Part shown: in pieces, positions 18,094 to 27,700 of the stretch
Position numbering within the stretch: position 1 is the first letter of the stretch
Layout of the letters: each line of letters starts with the position of its first letter
Assembly: GCF_044197065.1 (NCBI RefSeq)
Contig: NZ_JBIQOI010000002.1
Span: 496,001-560,000 of the forward strand
Reading direction: 5' to 3'
Length of the DNA: 64,000 nt
Source of the DNA: Kluyvera ascorbata_C
GTDB taxonomy: Bacteria; Pseudomonadota; Gammaproteobacteria; Enterobacterales; Enterobacteriaceae
Translations under genes and position numbers: made by a program
Notes under the pieces: model-generated
The model's database searches: none
What the model was told of the DNA's origin: nothing
Seen by the model: only the letters and a program-made list of their open reading frames with translations

Positions 18094-19047
18094 TTAGAAA
18101 CGAACCAGCGCGGAACCCCAGGTGAACCCGCCACCGAAGGCCTCGAGCAGCACCAGTTGACCGCGTTTAATACGGCCATCGCGCACGGCTTCGTCAAAGG
18201 CACAAGGCACGGAAGCCGCAGAGGTGTTACCGTGACGGTCGAGTGTCACCACGACGTTGTCCATCGACATGCCGAGTTTCTTCGCCGTTGCGCTGATAAT
18301 ACGTAAGTTCGCCTGGTGTGGCACCAGCCAGTCCAGTTCAGAACGGTCGAGGTTATTGGCCTCCAGCGTTTCATCAACGATGTGCGCCAGTTCAGTTACC
18401 GCGACTTTAAAGACTTCATTACCGGCCATCGTCAGATGGATGGAGTTTTCCGGGTTCACGCGATCGGCGTTCGGCAGCGTCAGCAGCTTACCGTAGCTAC
18501 CGTCTGCATGCAGATGGGTAGAGATGATGCCCGGTTCTTCGGACGCACCCAGCACCACAGCGCCTGCACCGTCACCGAAGATAATGATCGTACCGCGATC
18601 GGTAGGATCGCAGGTGCGTGCCAGCGTATCCGCCCCCACCACCAGCGCATATTTCACTGCGCCCGTTTTGACGTACAGATCGGCCACGCTCAGCGCGTAG
18701 GTGAAACCTGCGCACGCTGCCGCGACGTCGAATGCCGGTGCGCCTTTCACGCCCAGCATTTCCTGAATCTGACAGGCTGCACTTGGGAAAGCGTGGGTCG
18801 CAGAAGTGGTAGCCACCACAATCAGCCCCAGTTCGCTGGCTTCAATGCCCGCCATTTCCAGCGCGCGTTTTGCCGCTTCGTAACCCAGCGTAGACACGTT
18901 TTCATCAGGGCCAGCAATACGGCGCTCGCGGATACCTGTACGGGTGACAATCCACTCGTCAGAGGTATCTACCATTTTTTCCAGATCGGCGTTAGTCCGC
19001 ACTTGCTCAGGCAGATAGCTGCCGGTACCAATAATCTTCGTATACAT
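18094..19047 (-). CDS. fabH: Beta-ketoacyl-ACP synthase III
   Basis: Starts fatty-acid synthesis by condensing acetyl-CoA with malonyl-ACP. It has 317 residues. The catalytic triad is visible: Cys in VAAACAGFTYALS, His in VPHQANLRII, Asn in DRHGNTSAASVP. It follows plsX after 59 bp and precedes fabD by 17 bp, the conserved plsX-fabHDG order. Confidence 0.98.
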   Translation of the reverse strand: MYTKIIGTGSYLPEQVRTNADLEKMVDTSDEWIVTRTGIRERRIAGPDENVSTLGYEAAKRALEMAGIEASELGLIVVATTSATHAFPSAACQIQEMLGVKGAPAFDVAAACAGFTYALSVADLYVKTGAVKYALVVGADTLARTCDPTDRGTIIIFGDGAGAVVLGASEEPGIISTHLHADGSYGKLLTLPNADRVNPENSIHLTMAGNEVFKVAVTELAHIVDETLEANNLDRSELDWLVPHQANLRIISATAKKLGMSMDNVVVTLDRHGNTSAASVPCAFDEAVRDGRIKRGQLVLLEAFGGGFTWGSALVRF

Positions 19048-19106
19048 GTACGCTCAGTCACTTTTCGCTAATATAGCCGCCCTATTCAACGACCGGGGAG
19101 CTGGCA

Positions 19107-20165
19107 CTATTTATTGCCAGCTTCCAGTGTGTCGAATCCTGCGGGGTATACGGATTCCAGGCGAGCGGCAATTCGCTGAGGAACTTGTCGCTGCACCGCC
19201 TGCACTGCCTGTTCTATAGCGATCGCAAAGGCTCGCTGATTGGCCGCACCATGACTCTTAATCACCGTGCCGCGCAATCCTAACAGACAGGCGCCATTAT
19301 ACTGGTCGGGGTTGAGGTGACTGAATCGCCTTGTCAGGCTTTTTTGTAACCAACGCTTTAATAAATACAGCCACCACGACCGTTTTTTCCCCTCACTCTG
19401 CGATTTCAGCAGTGAAAGGAAGACTCTGACAACCCCTTCCATCGTCTTTAAGGTGACGTTACCTGTGAAGCCATCGCAAACCAATACATCGGTTTTTCCC
19501 GTCAACAGCTCATTGGCTTCAAGATAGCCGATATAGTTGAGGGAAGAGATTGTTTTTAACACTAACGAGGCATCACGAATACTATCATGCCCCTTAATCT
19601 CTTCTTCACCGATGTTCAGCAGTGCCACGCGCGGGTTTTCAATCCCCAGCACGTCCTCGGCCATGACCGAGCCCATGACGGCAAACTGCACCAGCATGGT
19701 ACTGTCGCAATCCACGTTGGCACCGAGATCCAGCACCACCGTTTTGCCCTTTTGCTGATGTGGCAGAACCGTCACCAGCGCCGGACGCTCAATCCCCTGA
19801 ATGGGCTTGAGCAATAATTTTGCCAGCCCCATCAACGCTCCGGTATTCCCGGCGCTGACGCAAGCTTCGGCCCGCCCTTCTTTCACCATCTCCAGCGCCA
19901 CGCGCATTGAACTACCGCGACTATGGCGAATAGCATGCGATGGCCGCTCATCACTGGCAATAACCGACTGGGCAGGGATAATCTGCAAACGTGAACGTTG
20001 TTCAAAGTCAGCTTTGGCAAGTAATGGCGTAATGTCGTCGGGATTGCCGACTAAAAGAAGTGAGAGTTGCGGATTAGAACTCAGTGCCTGCAATGCTGCA
20101 GGCACTGTCACGGAAGGGCCAAAATCGCCCCCCATGACATCTAACGCCAGGGTTAGACGTGTCAA
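19107..20165 (-). CDS. plsX: Phosphate acyltransferase
   Basis: Makes acyl-phosphate from acyl-ACP for phospholipid synthesis. It has 352 residues against about 356 in E. coli; the last few residues differ (AGFDTLEAGNK). Recognisable blocks are LDVMGGDFGPSVTVPAA, SAGNTGALMGLAK, VLDLGANVDCD and VCDGFTGNVTLK. The start codon is TTG (20165), as in E. coli, with only a weak ribosome site, so translation may depend on upstream structure. A notable hairpin lies 21 bp before the start (see the separate entry at 20186). Confidence 0.96.
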   Translation of the reverse strand: MTRLTLALDVMGGDFGPSVTVPAALQALSSNPQLSLLLVGNPDDITPLLAKADFEQRSRLQIIPAQSVIASDERPSHAIRHSRGSSMRVALEMVKEGRAEACVSAGNTGALMGLAKLLLKPIQGIERPALVTVLPHQQKGKTVVLDLGANVDCDSTMLVQFAVMGSVMAEDVLGIENPRVALLNIGEEEIKGHDSIRDASLVLKTISSLNYIGYLEANELLTGKTDVLVCDGFTGNVTLKTMEGVVRVFLSLLKSQSEGKKRSWWLYLLKRWLQKSLTRRFSHLNPDQYNGACLLGLRGTVIKSHGAANQRAFAIAIEQAVQAVQRQVPQRIAARLESVYPAGFDTLEAGNK

Positions 20166-20185
20166 GGTATCGTCGCCGCTTGGTT

Positions 20186-20214
20186 TGGTTTATCCCCGCT
20201 TACACGGGGAAAGC
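20186..20214 (-). repeat. Solitary type I-E CRISPR-repeat-like hairpin in the plsX leader
   Basis: Plus strand GGTTTATCCCCGCT (20187-20200) and CGGGGAA (20205-20211) align with the E. coli type I-E repeat at 23 of 29 positions, by comparison with the repeat as I remember it. There is only one copy, with no spacer array or cas gene. On the plsX-sense strand it forms CCCCG-tgtaag-CGGGG. It may be chance or a leader element. Confidence 0.4.
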
Positions 20215-20287
20215 CTCACTAAGCTTCACCACGCTTGCACTCATTGTCTTTCGCGCCGAAGCTTGAAATTCGCCGAGTATCGCGTGA

Positions 20288-20461
20288 TTACTTAGCGATT
20301 ACCTTACGGCCACGGTAGAAACCGTCGGCAGTGATGTGGTGACGCAGGTGTTGTTCACCAGAAGTTTTGTCTACAGACAGGCTGGTGACTGCGGTCAGAG
20401 CGTCATGGGAACGACGCATGCCACGTTTGGAACGGGTTGGTTTATTCTGTTGTACGGCCAT
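20288..20461 (-). CDS. rpmF: 50S ribosomal protein L32
   Basis: Basic 57-residue ribosomal protein. Translation gives MAVQQNKPTRSKRGM at the start and a GFYRGRKVIAK end, matching E. coli L32 closely. The ATG at 20461 lies 16 bp after the yceD stop with AGTAAGGTCC upstream. The yceD-rpmF-plsX-fab order links ribosome and lipid synthesis genes, as in other enterobacteria. It is short and easily missed. Confidence 0.98.
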   Translation of the reverse strand: MAVQQNKPTRSKRGMRRSHDALTAVTSLSVDKTSGEQHLRHHITADGFYRGRKVIAK

Positions 20462-20477
20462 GGACCTTACTCCTCAA

Positions 20478-20999
20478 TTACTTTTGCTTTAAGCTGGCTA
20501 ATACGGCAAATGGGTTTGGCTTCTGTGCCTCTTCAGGCAATTCACCAAAGACCATGTCCGCCTCGGACACTTCACAGTGTTCAGAATCATGCACCGGAAC
20601 TACCGGCAAGGCGAGGATGATTTCATCTTCAACCAGCGCCAGCAGATCGATTTCACCGAATTCGTTAACCTCAATCGGCTCATACGCTTCCGGGAGTGCC
20701 TCAACCTGATCATCATTTTTGACCGGGCTGAAACAATACTTTGTGTAAACATGATGAGTAAACGGTTTCCCGCAACGCTGGCACTCCAACGATACCGTCA
20801 CCTTCACATCGCCGGTCAAGACCGCGAGGCGTTGGTTATCGATATTGAAAGACATGTCGCATTCAACATCACTGTCTACACTGACGACGAACGCAGCGAC
20901 GCGCTCCGCCTGATCGGGGGTATAGATACCCTGGTAATCAAGGCGTTTTTGAGCCGTACGAACCGGATCGAGAGTCAGGGGTAATTTTACCTTTTGCAT
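20478..20999 (-). CDS. yceD: DUF177 protein YceD, large-subunit rRNA accumulation protein
   Basis: Family protein (173 residues, the E. coli length) needed for normal 23S rRNA accumulation in bacteria and plastids. The cysteine motif LECQRCGKPFTHHVYTKYCFSP near the middle looks like a metal site, and an acidic C-terminal half (EFGEIDLLALVEDEIILALPVVP) follows. It is first in the yceD-rpmF transcript. Its leader carries a terminator hairpin (21037-21066). Confidence 0.94.
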   Translation of the reverse strand: MQKVKLPLTLDPVRTAQKRLDYQGIYTPDQAERVAAFVVSVDSDVECDMSFNIDNQRLAVLTGDVKVTVSLECQRCGKPFTHHVYTKYCFSPVKNDDQVEALPEAYEPIEVNEFGEIDLLALVEDEIILALPVVPVHDSEHCEVSEADMVFGELPEEAQKPNPFAVLASLKQK

Positions 21000-21036
21000 A
21001 GGGCGCGCATATTAACTTTGTAACGTCATAGAGTCA

Positions 21037-21142
21037 AAGAAAAAGGCAGCCTCAGGTTGCCTTTTGCCAATAATTCGCACACATTGCGGCCTATAGTTTA
21101 AAATGTCGGAATCTAATTCGCTACCGTCTATTTAAAAAATTA
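21037..21142 (-). ncRNA. sraB: Candidate SraB-type small RNA in the yceF-yceD gap
   Basis: E. coli encodes the small RNA SraB between yceF and yceD in the yceD direction. Here the same gap has a minus-strand hairpin AAGGCAACC-tga-GGCTGCCTT (one G-U pair) followed by TTTTTCTTT at about 21037, a good intrinsic terminator with no coding gene in front of it. The 5' end is not visible and may lie inside yceF on the opposite strand. The call rests on position and terminator only. Confidence 0.4.
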
Positions 21143-21726
21143 TGCCTGAATTGATTCTTGCCTCGACATCCCCCTATCGCAAACAGCTTCTGGAGAAACT
21201 CGGCCTCCCCTTCGAGTGCGCCGCACCCGAAGTTGATGAACTGCCGTTACCAGGCGAAACCCCGCGCAGCCTGGTGCTGCGACTGGCGCAGGCAAAGGCC
21301 CAGGCGTTGGCCGCACGTTTTCCTGACCATCTGATTATCGGCTCCGATCAGGTTTGTTTACTGGACGGCGAAATCACCGGTAAACCACACACCGAAGAGA
21401 ATGCTCGCCTGCAATTAAAAAAGGCCAGCGGAAATGTGGTGACGTTTTATACCGGGCTGGCGCTCTATAACTCCGCTAACGGCCAGTTACAAACGGAATG
21501 CGAGCCGTTCGACGTCCATTTCCGTCATTTAAGTGAGCAAGAAATCAACGCGTACATCCGTAAAGAAAACCCACTTAACTGCGCCGGCAGTTTTAAAAGT
21601 GAGGGGTTAGGCATCGCATTATTTGACCGTCTTGAAGGCCGCGACCCAAACACGCTGATTGGTTTACCGCTGATTGCGCTGTGCAAAATGCTGCGCCGGG
21701 AGAGCTTTAACCCTTTGATGGATTAA
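21142..21726 (+). CDS. yceF: Maf-family nucleotide pyrophosphatase YceF
   Basis: House-cleaning pyrophosphatase; E. coli YceF hydrolyses 7-methyl-GTP. It has 194 residues. The Maf motifs are ASTSPYRKQLLEKLG at the N-terminus, GSDQVCLLDGEITGKP, and FKSEGLGIALFDRLEGRDPNTLIGLPL near the end. It is divergent from yceD with a 142-bp gap and is followed by a REP element. Confidence 0.95.
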   Translation: MPELILASTSPYRKQLLEKLGLPFECAAPEVDELPLPGETPRSLVLRLAQAKAQALAARFPDHLIIGSDQVCLLDGEITGKPHTEENARLQLKKASGNVVTFYTGLALYNSANGQLQTECEPFDVHFRHLSEQEINAYIRKENPLNCAGSFKSEGLGIALFDRLEGRDPNTLIGLPLIALCKMLRRESFNPLMD

Positions 21727-21728
21727 TG

Positions 21729-21789
21729 CTCCCGGAGTCGGCGTAAACGCCTCAAATGTAGCCCAGCCGAGCGAAGCGACGCTGGGAAA
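21729..21789. repeat. REP-like palindrome, GTAGCCCAG variant
   Basis: TCCCGGAGTCGGCG and TGTAGCCCAGCCGAGCGAAG form the diverged paired arms of the GTAGCCCGG repeat family, just after the yceF stop. Confidence 0.7.
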
Positions 21790-21875
21790 CCTCGCGCACG
21801 ATCACAGTTTATTTTTCCACCACCATTACAATCCACACTCCACATTGAAACATTGTTTTAATTTAAGGAAAGAGG

Positions 21876-23024
21876 ATGCGTGGCAACCATAAACTGTTCT
21901 TTATGCTGGCAATGCTGACCGCGGTGCAGGCCAATGCCGCAGATGACTGGCAGCGTCAGGGCATTACCGAAGGCAACCTTCCTGTTAGTTGGCAGCAAAT
22001 GAAATCGCAAATGCAGTATCCCGACTCGTGGCTTTCAGGGCGCTACACCGACTTCAAACAGTGGCAGCAGCATGCACGCCAGGAGTTCCGTCAATCGTTG
22101 CTTACCCCTGACTCTACGAAGCCCTTCGACGCAAAGCAAATTGCCAGCGAAGACCGGGGTAGCTACACCGCCGAAAAGCTCTCCCTTAACATCACCGACG
22201 ATAATCGCATCGCCGCATTGATGCTCACGCCTAAAACCCCAGGCCCACATCCAGCGATTGTGCTGCTGCACGACCACGGCTCTAAGTTTGATATTGGTAA
22301 AGAGAAGCTTATCCGCCCCTGGGGTAACGCAGAGCAACGCACTAGCGCCCAGGCCTGGGCCGATAAATTCTTCACCGGACGCTTTATTGGCGACGAACTG
22401 GCTAAACGCGGCTATGTGGTTATCGCTATCGATAGCCCCGGCTGGGGCGACCGCGGGCCGATGGTCTACGAACAGCAGCAGGCGCTGGCAAGCAACTATT
22501 TCAACCTTGGGCGCTCGCTGGCCGGTGAAGTGGCCTATGAAGATATGCGCACCGTTGATTTTATCGCGTCGCTGAAAAGCGTCGACAACCAACGCATTGG
22601 CGTGCTCGGCTTCTCGATGGGCGGCTTCCGCGCCTGGCAGTTGGCAGCGCTTTCCGACAAAGTGGCAGCGACGGCGGTCATCTCCTGGTTCGGTACCTAC
22701 AATGGGCTGATGACGCCGGGCAATAATGTGCTGCGTGGCCAATCCGCCTTCTACATGCTGCATCCGGGCATGCCCGCGAAAATGGATATCCCTGATATCG
22801 CCAGTCTCGCCGCGCCGAAGCCAATGCTCATCTTTAGCGGCGGTCAGGACAAACTGTTCCCGGCGAACGCCGTCAACGATGCCTTTGCTAAAGCGCACCG
22901 CGTCTGGTCTTCGCAAAACGCCGACGATAGACTCGTCACCAAAACCTGGCCGTCGTTAGGCCACGTCTTTTACCAGCAACAACAGGAGGAGGTTTTCCCC
23001 TGGCTGGATAAATGGCTGAAGTGA
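21876..23024 (+). CDS. Exported alpha/beta-hydrolase (dienelactone-hydrolase/acetyl-esterase type)
   Basis: Predicted periplasmic serine hydrolase of 382 residues with a signal peptide (MRGNHKLFFMLAMLTAVQANA). The catalytic triad can be placed: Ser in VLGFSMGGFRAW, Asp in IFSGGQDKLFPA, His in WPSLGHVFYQ. VLLHDHGSKFDIGKEK marks the oxyanion strand, and IAIDSPGWGDRGP resembles acetyl-esterase and dienelactone-hydrolase relatives. Substrate unknown. It sits between yceF and rluC, where E. coli has no gene, and is bordered by REP elements on both sides, so it is an accessory insertion or a lineage-specific loss in E. coli. It has its own ribosome site (AAGGAAAGAGG). Confidence 0.85.
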   Translation: MRGNHKLFFMLAMLTAVQANAADDWQRQGITEGNLPVSWQQMKSQMQYPDSWLSGRYTDFKQWQQHARQEFRQSLLTPDSTKPFDAKQIASEDRGSYTAEKLSLNITDDNRIAALMLTPKTPGPHPAIVLLHDHGSKFDIGKEKLIRPWGNAEQRTSAQAWADKFFTGRFIGDELAKRGYVVIAIDSPGWGDRGPMVYEQQQALASNYFNLGRSLAGEVAYEDMRTVDFIASLKSVDNQRIGVLGFSMGGFRAWQLAALSDKVAATAVISWFGTYNGLMTPGNNVLRGQSAFYMLHPGMPAKMDIPDIASLAAPKPMLIFSGGQDKLFPANAVNDAFAKAHRVWSSQNADDRLVTKTWPSLGHVFYQQQQEEVFPWLDKWLK

Positions 23025-23041
23025 GGGAATAAAAGAGGCTG

Positions 23042-23134
23042 GTAGGCCGGATAAGGCGTTTACGCCGCCATCCGGCAACCCAGGCACATCTGCCGGATGG
23101 CGCTTCGCTTATCCGGCCTACGGCCTTATCCGCG
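23042..23134. repeat. BIME, two GTAGGCCGGATAAG-family arms
   Basis: TAGGCCGGATAAGGCG and CGCCATCCGGCA, then TGCCGGATGGCGCTTCGC and TTATCCGGCCTAC in the opposite sense, between the convergent hydrolase and rluC genes. Confidence 0.85.
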
Positions 23135-23167
23135 TAATGATGAATGTCTATTCATCATTACGGCTTA

Positions 23168-24127
23168 TTACTGCTTGCTTTGATTGCGCAGCACCTGCAG
23201 GCAGCGCTTGAGCTGGTCATCCAGCGGCGCTTCGATACGCAGCACTTCGCCGGTACCCGGATGGGTAAATTTCAGCGCCGCGGCGTGCAGGAACAGACGA
23301 TTCAGGCCAGTACCCGCCAGCTGTTTATCAAACTCGCGGTCGCCATAGCGATCGTCAAAGGCGATGGGGTGGCCAGCATGCAGCGTGTGGACACGAATCT
23401 GGTGAGTACGTCCCGTCACCGGGCTGCAGCGCACCAGCGTCGCGTGGGTATAGCGTTCTTCCACCTTAAAGCGGGTTTCCGACGGCTTCCCTTCCTGATT
23501 CACGCGCACGATGCGCTCACCGCTTTGCAGAATATTTTTCAGCAGCGGAGCCTGCACCACTTTGACATGGGACTGCCACTGACCGCGAACCAGCGCCAGG
23601 TAATCTTTTTGCATCCCCTTCTCGCGCAGCTGTTCATGCAGTGAACGCAGCGCCGAACGCTTCTTCGCAACCAGCAGTACGCCGGAGGTATCGCGGTCCA
23701 GACGGTGAACCAGCTCCAGGAAGCGCGCTTCCGGGCGCAGGGCGCGCAGGCCTTCAATGACGCCAAAGCTCAGGCCGCTACCGCCGTGCACCGCGGTACC
23801 AGAAGGTTTGTTCAGCACCAGGATATGATCGTCTTCATACAGAATCACATCGCTCAGGGCGGCGACTTTTTGCAGATGCGGCGATACGGCATCTTCTTCA
23901 CGCTCGGCAACGCGTACCGGCGGGATACGCACCTCATCCCCCGCTTCCAGCTTGTATTCAGGTTTAATGCGTTTTTTGTTTACCCGCACTTCGCCCTTAC
24001 GCAGGATGCGATAAATCATGCTCTTCGGCACACCCTTAAGTTGGGTGCGCAAAAAGTTATCGATTCGTTGCCCGGCTTCATCAGCGCTGATGGCAACCAT
24101 TTTTACGGTCGGAGTCTCAGTTTTCAT
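23168..24127 (-). CDS. rluC: 23S rRNA pseudouridine synthase C
   Basis: Makes pseudouridine at 23S rRNA positions 955, 2504 and 2580 (E. coli numbering). It has 319 residues, the E. coli length. An N-terminal S4 RNA-binding domain (SMIYRILRKGEVRVNKKRIK) precedes the RluA-type catalytic domain, where the aspartate of LVHRLDRDTSGVLLVAKK is catalytic and TGRTHQIRVH completes the signature. The start at 24127 (MKTETPTVKM) is chosen over an upstream ATG at 24169 by homology. It is divergent from rne. Confidence 0.97.
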   Translation of the reverse strand: MKTETPTVKMVAISADEAGQRIDNFLRTQLKGVPKSMIYRILRKGEVRVNKKRIKPEYKLEAGDEVRIPPVRVAEREEDAVSPHLQKVAALSDVILYEDDHILVLNKPSGTAVHGGSGLSFGVIEGLRALRPEARFLELVHRLDRDTSGVLLVAKKRSALRSLHEQLREKGMQKDYLALVRGQWQSHVKVVQAPLLKNILQSGERIVRVNQEGKPSETRFKVEERYTHATLVRCSPVTGRTHQIRVHTLHAGHPIAFDDRYGDREFDKQLAGTGLNRLFLHAAALKFTHPGTGEVLRIEAPLDDQLKRCLQVLRNQSKQ

Positions 24128-24424
24128 GGTGCGCGATTCTAAATATCCCCGCTCGATAGCGCCACTCATTTTTCTATGCTTATATTTATCATTGTCTGAT
24201 TACTCTCGTTGCTTCATCCCGTGAATTGTTTGTTATTAGAACAATCGCATCGGATAGGTGAAAAAACTGTGAGTAACCGGGTGATAAAAGGTGAAAGTCA
24301 TCTTGCTATAACTAGGTTAGCAAGGAATAATGAATCTGTTTTCCGTGTTGAACCTGGAATAACAAGGATATTTACGGAATGACCAGTTTTGTCTGTCCGA
24401 TCATCCACGCAGCAATGGCGTAAG

Positions 24425-24784
24425 ACGTATTGATCTTTCAGACAGTTAGCGGGCTGCGAGTTGCAGTCCTTACCGGTACATATACTGTACGAATTTTAGA
24501 TGGCAGACAGAAAACGCAACGGGAAACATCCGTGCAGACCTCTACCTTCTGAAAGATGACGAGTATAAATGGAATCTTCTCTGGAGAGTTATCCCAGGCT
24601 GTTCCCCAAATAATTGCGCTGTGTTTCCGCTTGAAACACAGGCTACCGACACTCTGCGCCTCTTAAGCGAGCGACAACCGTGAGGTTGGCGACGTGAATA
24701 GTCACGAGGCCATCGGTTTACCCCGGAAAGGCAACACTCTGCTCGCAGCTTAGTCGTCAATGTAAGAATAATGAGTAAGTTACG
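24425..24784 (+). promoter_or_regulatory. rne 5' leader (RNase E autoregulatory element, rne5 type)
   Basis: The 657-bp rluC-rne gap has no gene. Its right half matches the long E. coli rne leader, through which RNase E cuts its own mRNA to limit its level. Hairpins visible are CTGTGTTTC-cgctt-GAAACACAG (24619-24641), CAACC-gtga-GGTTG (24675-24688) and GTGA-atag-TCAC just after. The final stretch ATGTAAGAATAATGAGTAAG before the start is E. coli-like. The left part (24128-24424) should hold the rne and rluC promoters; I did not fix their -10/-35 boxes. Confidence 0.8.
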
Positions 24785-27700
24785 ATGAAAAGAATGTTAA
24801 TCAACGCAACTCAGCAGGAAGAGTTGCGTGTCGCCCTCGTTGATGGGCAGCGTCTGTACGATCTGGATATTGAAAGCCCAGGACACGAACAGAAAAAAGC
24901 GAACATCTACAAAGGCAAAATTACCCGTATTGAGCCAAGCCTCGAAGCCGCATTTGTTGATTACGGCGCCGAACGTCATGGTTTCCTCCCCCTCAAAGAA
25001 ATCGCTCGCGAATACTTCCCAGCTAATTACAACGCCCATGGCCGTCCGAACATCAAAGACGTCCTGCGCGAAGGCCAGGAAGTCATTGTTCAGATTGATA
25101 AAGAAGAGCGCGGTAACAAAGGCGCTGCACTGACCACCTTTATCAGCCTTGCAGGCAGCTATCTGGTGCTGATGCCGAACAACCCACGTGCTGGCGGTAT
25201 CTCCCGTCGCATCGAAGGTGACGATCGCACTGAGCTGAAAGAAGCGCTGGCAAGCCTCGAACTGCCAGACGGCATGGGCTTAATCGTACGTACCGCTGGT
25301 GTGGGTAAATCCGCCGAAGCGCTGCAGTGGGATTTAAGCTTCCGTCTTAAGCACTGGGAAGCAATCCAGAAAGCCGCTGAAAGCCGCGCTGCGCCGTTCC
25401 TGATTCACCAGGAAAGTAACGTCATCGTTCGCGCTTTCCGCGACTACCTGCGCCAGGACATCGGCGAAATCCTGATCGATAACCCGAAAGTGATGGAAAT
25501 GGCGCGTCAGCACATTTCTGCGCTGGGCCGCCCGGATTTCAGCAGCAAAATCAAACTGTACACCGGCGAAATCCCGCTGTTCAGCCACTACCAGATCGAA
25601 TCGCAGATTGAATCGGCTTTCCAGCGTGAAGTCCGTCTGCCGTCAGGTGGGTCTATCGTTATCGATAGCACCGAAGCCCTGACTGCTATCGATATCAACT
25701 CCGCGCGTGCAACCCGCGGCGGCGACATCGAAGAAACCGCATTCAACACCAACCTGGAAGCGGCCGATGAAATCGCCCGTCAGCTCCGCCTGCGTGACCT
25801 CGGCGGCCTGATTGTTATCGACTTCATCGACATGACCCCGGTACGCCACCAGCGCGCGGTTGAAAACCGCCTGCGTGAAGCGGTGCGCCAGGACCGTGCG
25901 CGTATCCAGATTAGCCACATTTCTCGCTTCGGCCTGCTGGAGATGTCCCGTCAGCGTCTGAGCCCCTCTCTCGGTGAGTCCAGCCATCACGTCTGCCCAC
26001 GCTGCTCCGGTACCGGTACCGTGCGTGACAACGAATCGCTGTCGCTCTCTATTCTGCGTCTGATTGAAGAAGAAGCGCTGAAAGAGAACACCAAAGAAGT
26101 TCACGCGATTGTCCCAGTGCCAATTGCCTCTTACCTGCTGAACGAAAAGCGCGCCGCTATCAGCGCCATCGAATCCCGTCAGGGCGATGTTCGCTGCATT
26201 ATCGTGCCAAACGATCAGATGGAAACTCCGCACTACTCCGTACTGCGTGTACGTAAAGGTGAAGAGACCACGACTCTGAGCTACCTGCTGCCGAAGCTGC
26301 ATGAAGAAGCAATGGCGCTGCCGGTAGAAGAAGAGTTCGTTGAGCGTAAGCTGCCAGAACAGCCAGCGCTGGCGACCTTCGTGATGCCTGAAGTGCCAGA
26401 GCCAACGGCGGTTAAAGCCACTGTTGCCGCTGCTGCACCACAGGCAAAAGCGACCGCTGTTGCCGAACCGGCCGCACCGGGTCTGATCTCCCGTTTCTTC
26501 GGCGCGCTGAAAAACCTGTTTGCCGGTACCCCGGAAGCGCCAGTTGAAGCTCAGCCAGAGAAACAGGAAGCCAAACCAGAACGTCAGCAGGAACGCCGTA
26601 AACCGCGTCAGAACAACCGTCGCGACCGTAACGATCGCGGTGACCGTAACGACCGCCGCGGCGATCGCAACGAACGAAACGAACGTAACAACCGCGGTGA
26701 AAACGCCGAAGGCCGTGAACCGCGCGAAAACCGTGAAGGTCGCGAGGACAACCGTCGTAACCGTCGTGAAAAACCGCAGCAAATCGGTGAAGTCCGTGAA
26801 AACCGCCAGGTTGCTGCCGTAGACGACAGCGAGAAAGCGAAATCCCGTGACGATCAGCAGCAGTCCCGCCGCGAACGCAACCGCCGCCGCAACGACGAAA
26901 AACGTCAGCAGCCGCAGGAAGCCAAGCCGCAGAACCGCGAAGAACAGCCGGTCGTTGTCGACGAAGCTGCACAGGAAGAACGCGTTCAGACCATGCCGCG
27001 CCGCAAGCCGCGTCAGCTGTCGCAGAAAGTGCGTATCGAAACTCCTGAGCAGACCGCAGCACGCGAACTGATTGCAGATGAACCGCAGCAGGAAGAAGCA
27101 CCGCGTACCGCTCTGGCGAAAGTTGACCTGCCAGCCGTGGTTGACGCACCGGTTCAGACCGAGCAGGACGATAACGCTGAAGGCCGTGATAACAACGGTA
27201 TGCCGCGTCGTTCACGTCGTTCTCCGCGTCACCTGCGTGTTAGCGGCCAGCGTCGTCGTCGTTACCGCGATGAGCGTTATCCAACCCAATCACCAATGCC
27301 GTTGACCGTCGCCTGTGCGTCGCCAGAACTGGCATCCGGTAAAGTGTGGATCCGCTACCCAGTTGCACAGGTTCAGGATCAGACCATCGTTGATGCACCG
27401 GTTGAGCAGGAAGAAATTGCCCAGCCAATCGTGGCAGAAACCGTAGAGCACGCCGTAGCGCCTATCGCTGCTGAGCCAGTGGCACCAACTGCTGTTGAAG
27501 CGCCGGTACAGCCTGCGGAAGTGGTTGAACCAGAAGCCGTGGTTGAACCTGTTGCTGTTGCCGCTGAAGAAGCCGCACCAGCACAGGAAGAAGCGCCTGC
27601 ACCTGTGGTTGCAGAAGCGGTAGCTGAAGAGCCAGCCGTTGTTGAAGAAGCGCCGGTACAGCCGGTTGCCGAAACCGCAGCGCCGGTTAAAGAAGCAAAC

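Noticed and set aside
20186..20214. CRISPR array
   Set aside because: Only one repeat-like unit is present, with no second copy at spacer distance and no cas genes in the window, so no array is called.
25643..26782. Long minus-strand open frame inside rne
   Set aside because: Antisense shadow of RNase E. Composition is odd (Phe/Trp/Arg-rich) and there is no homologue or start signal.
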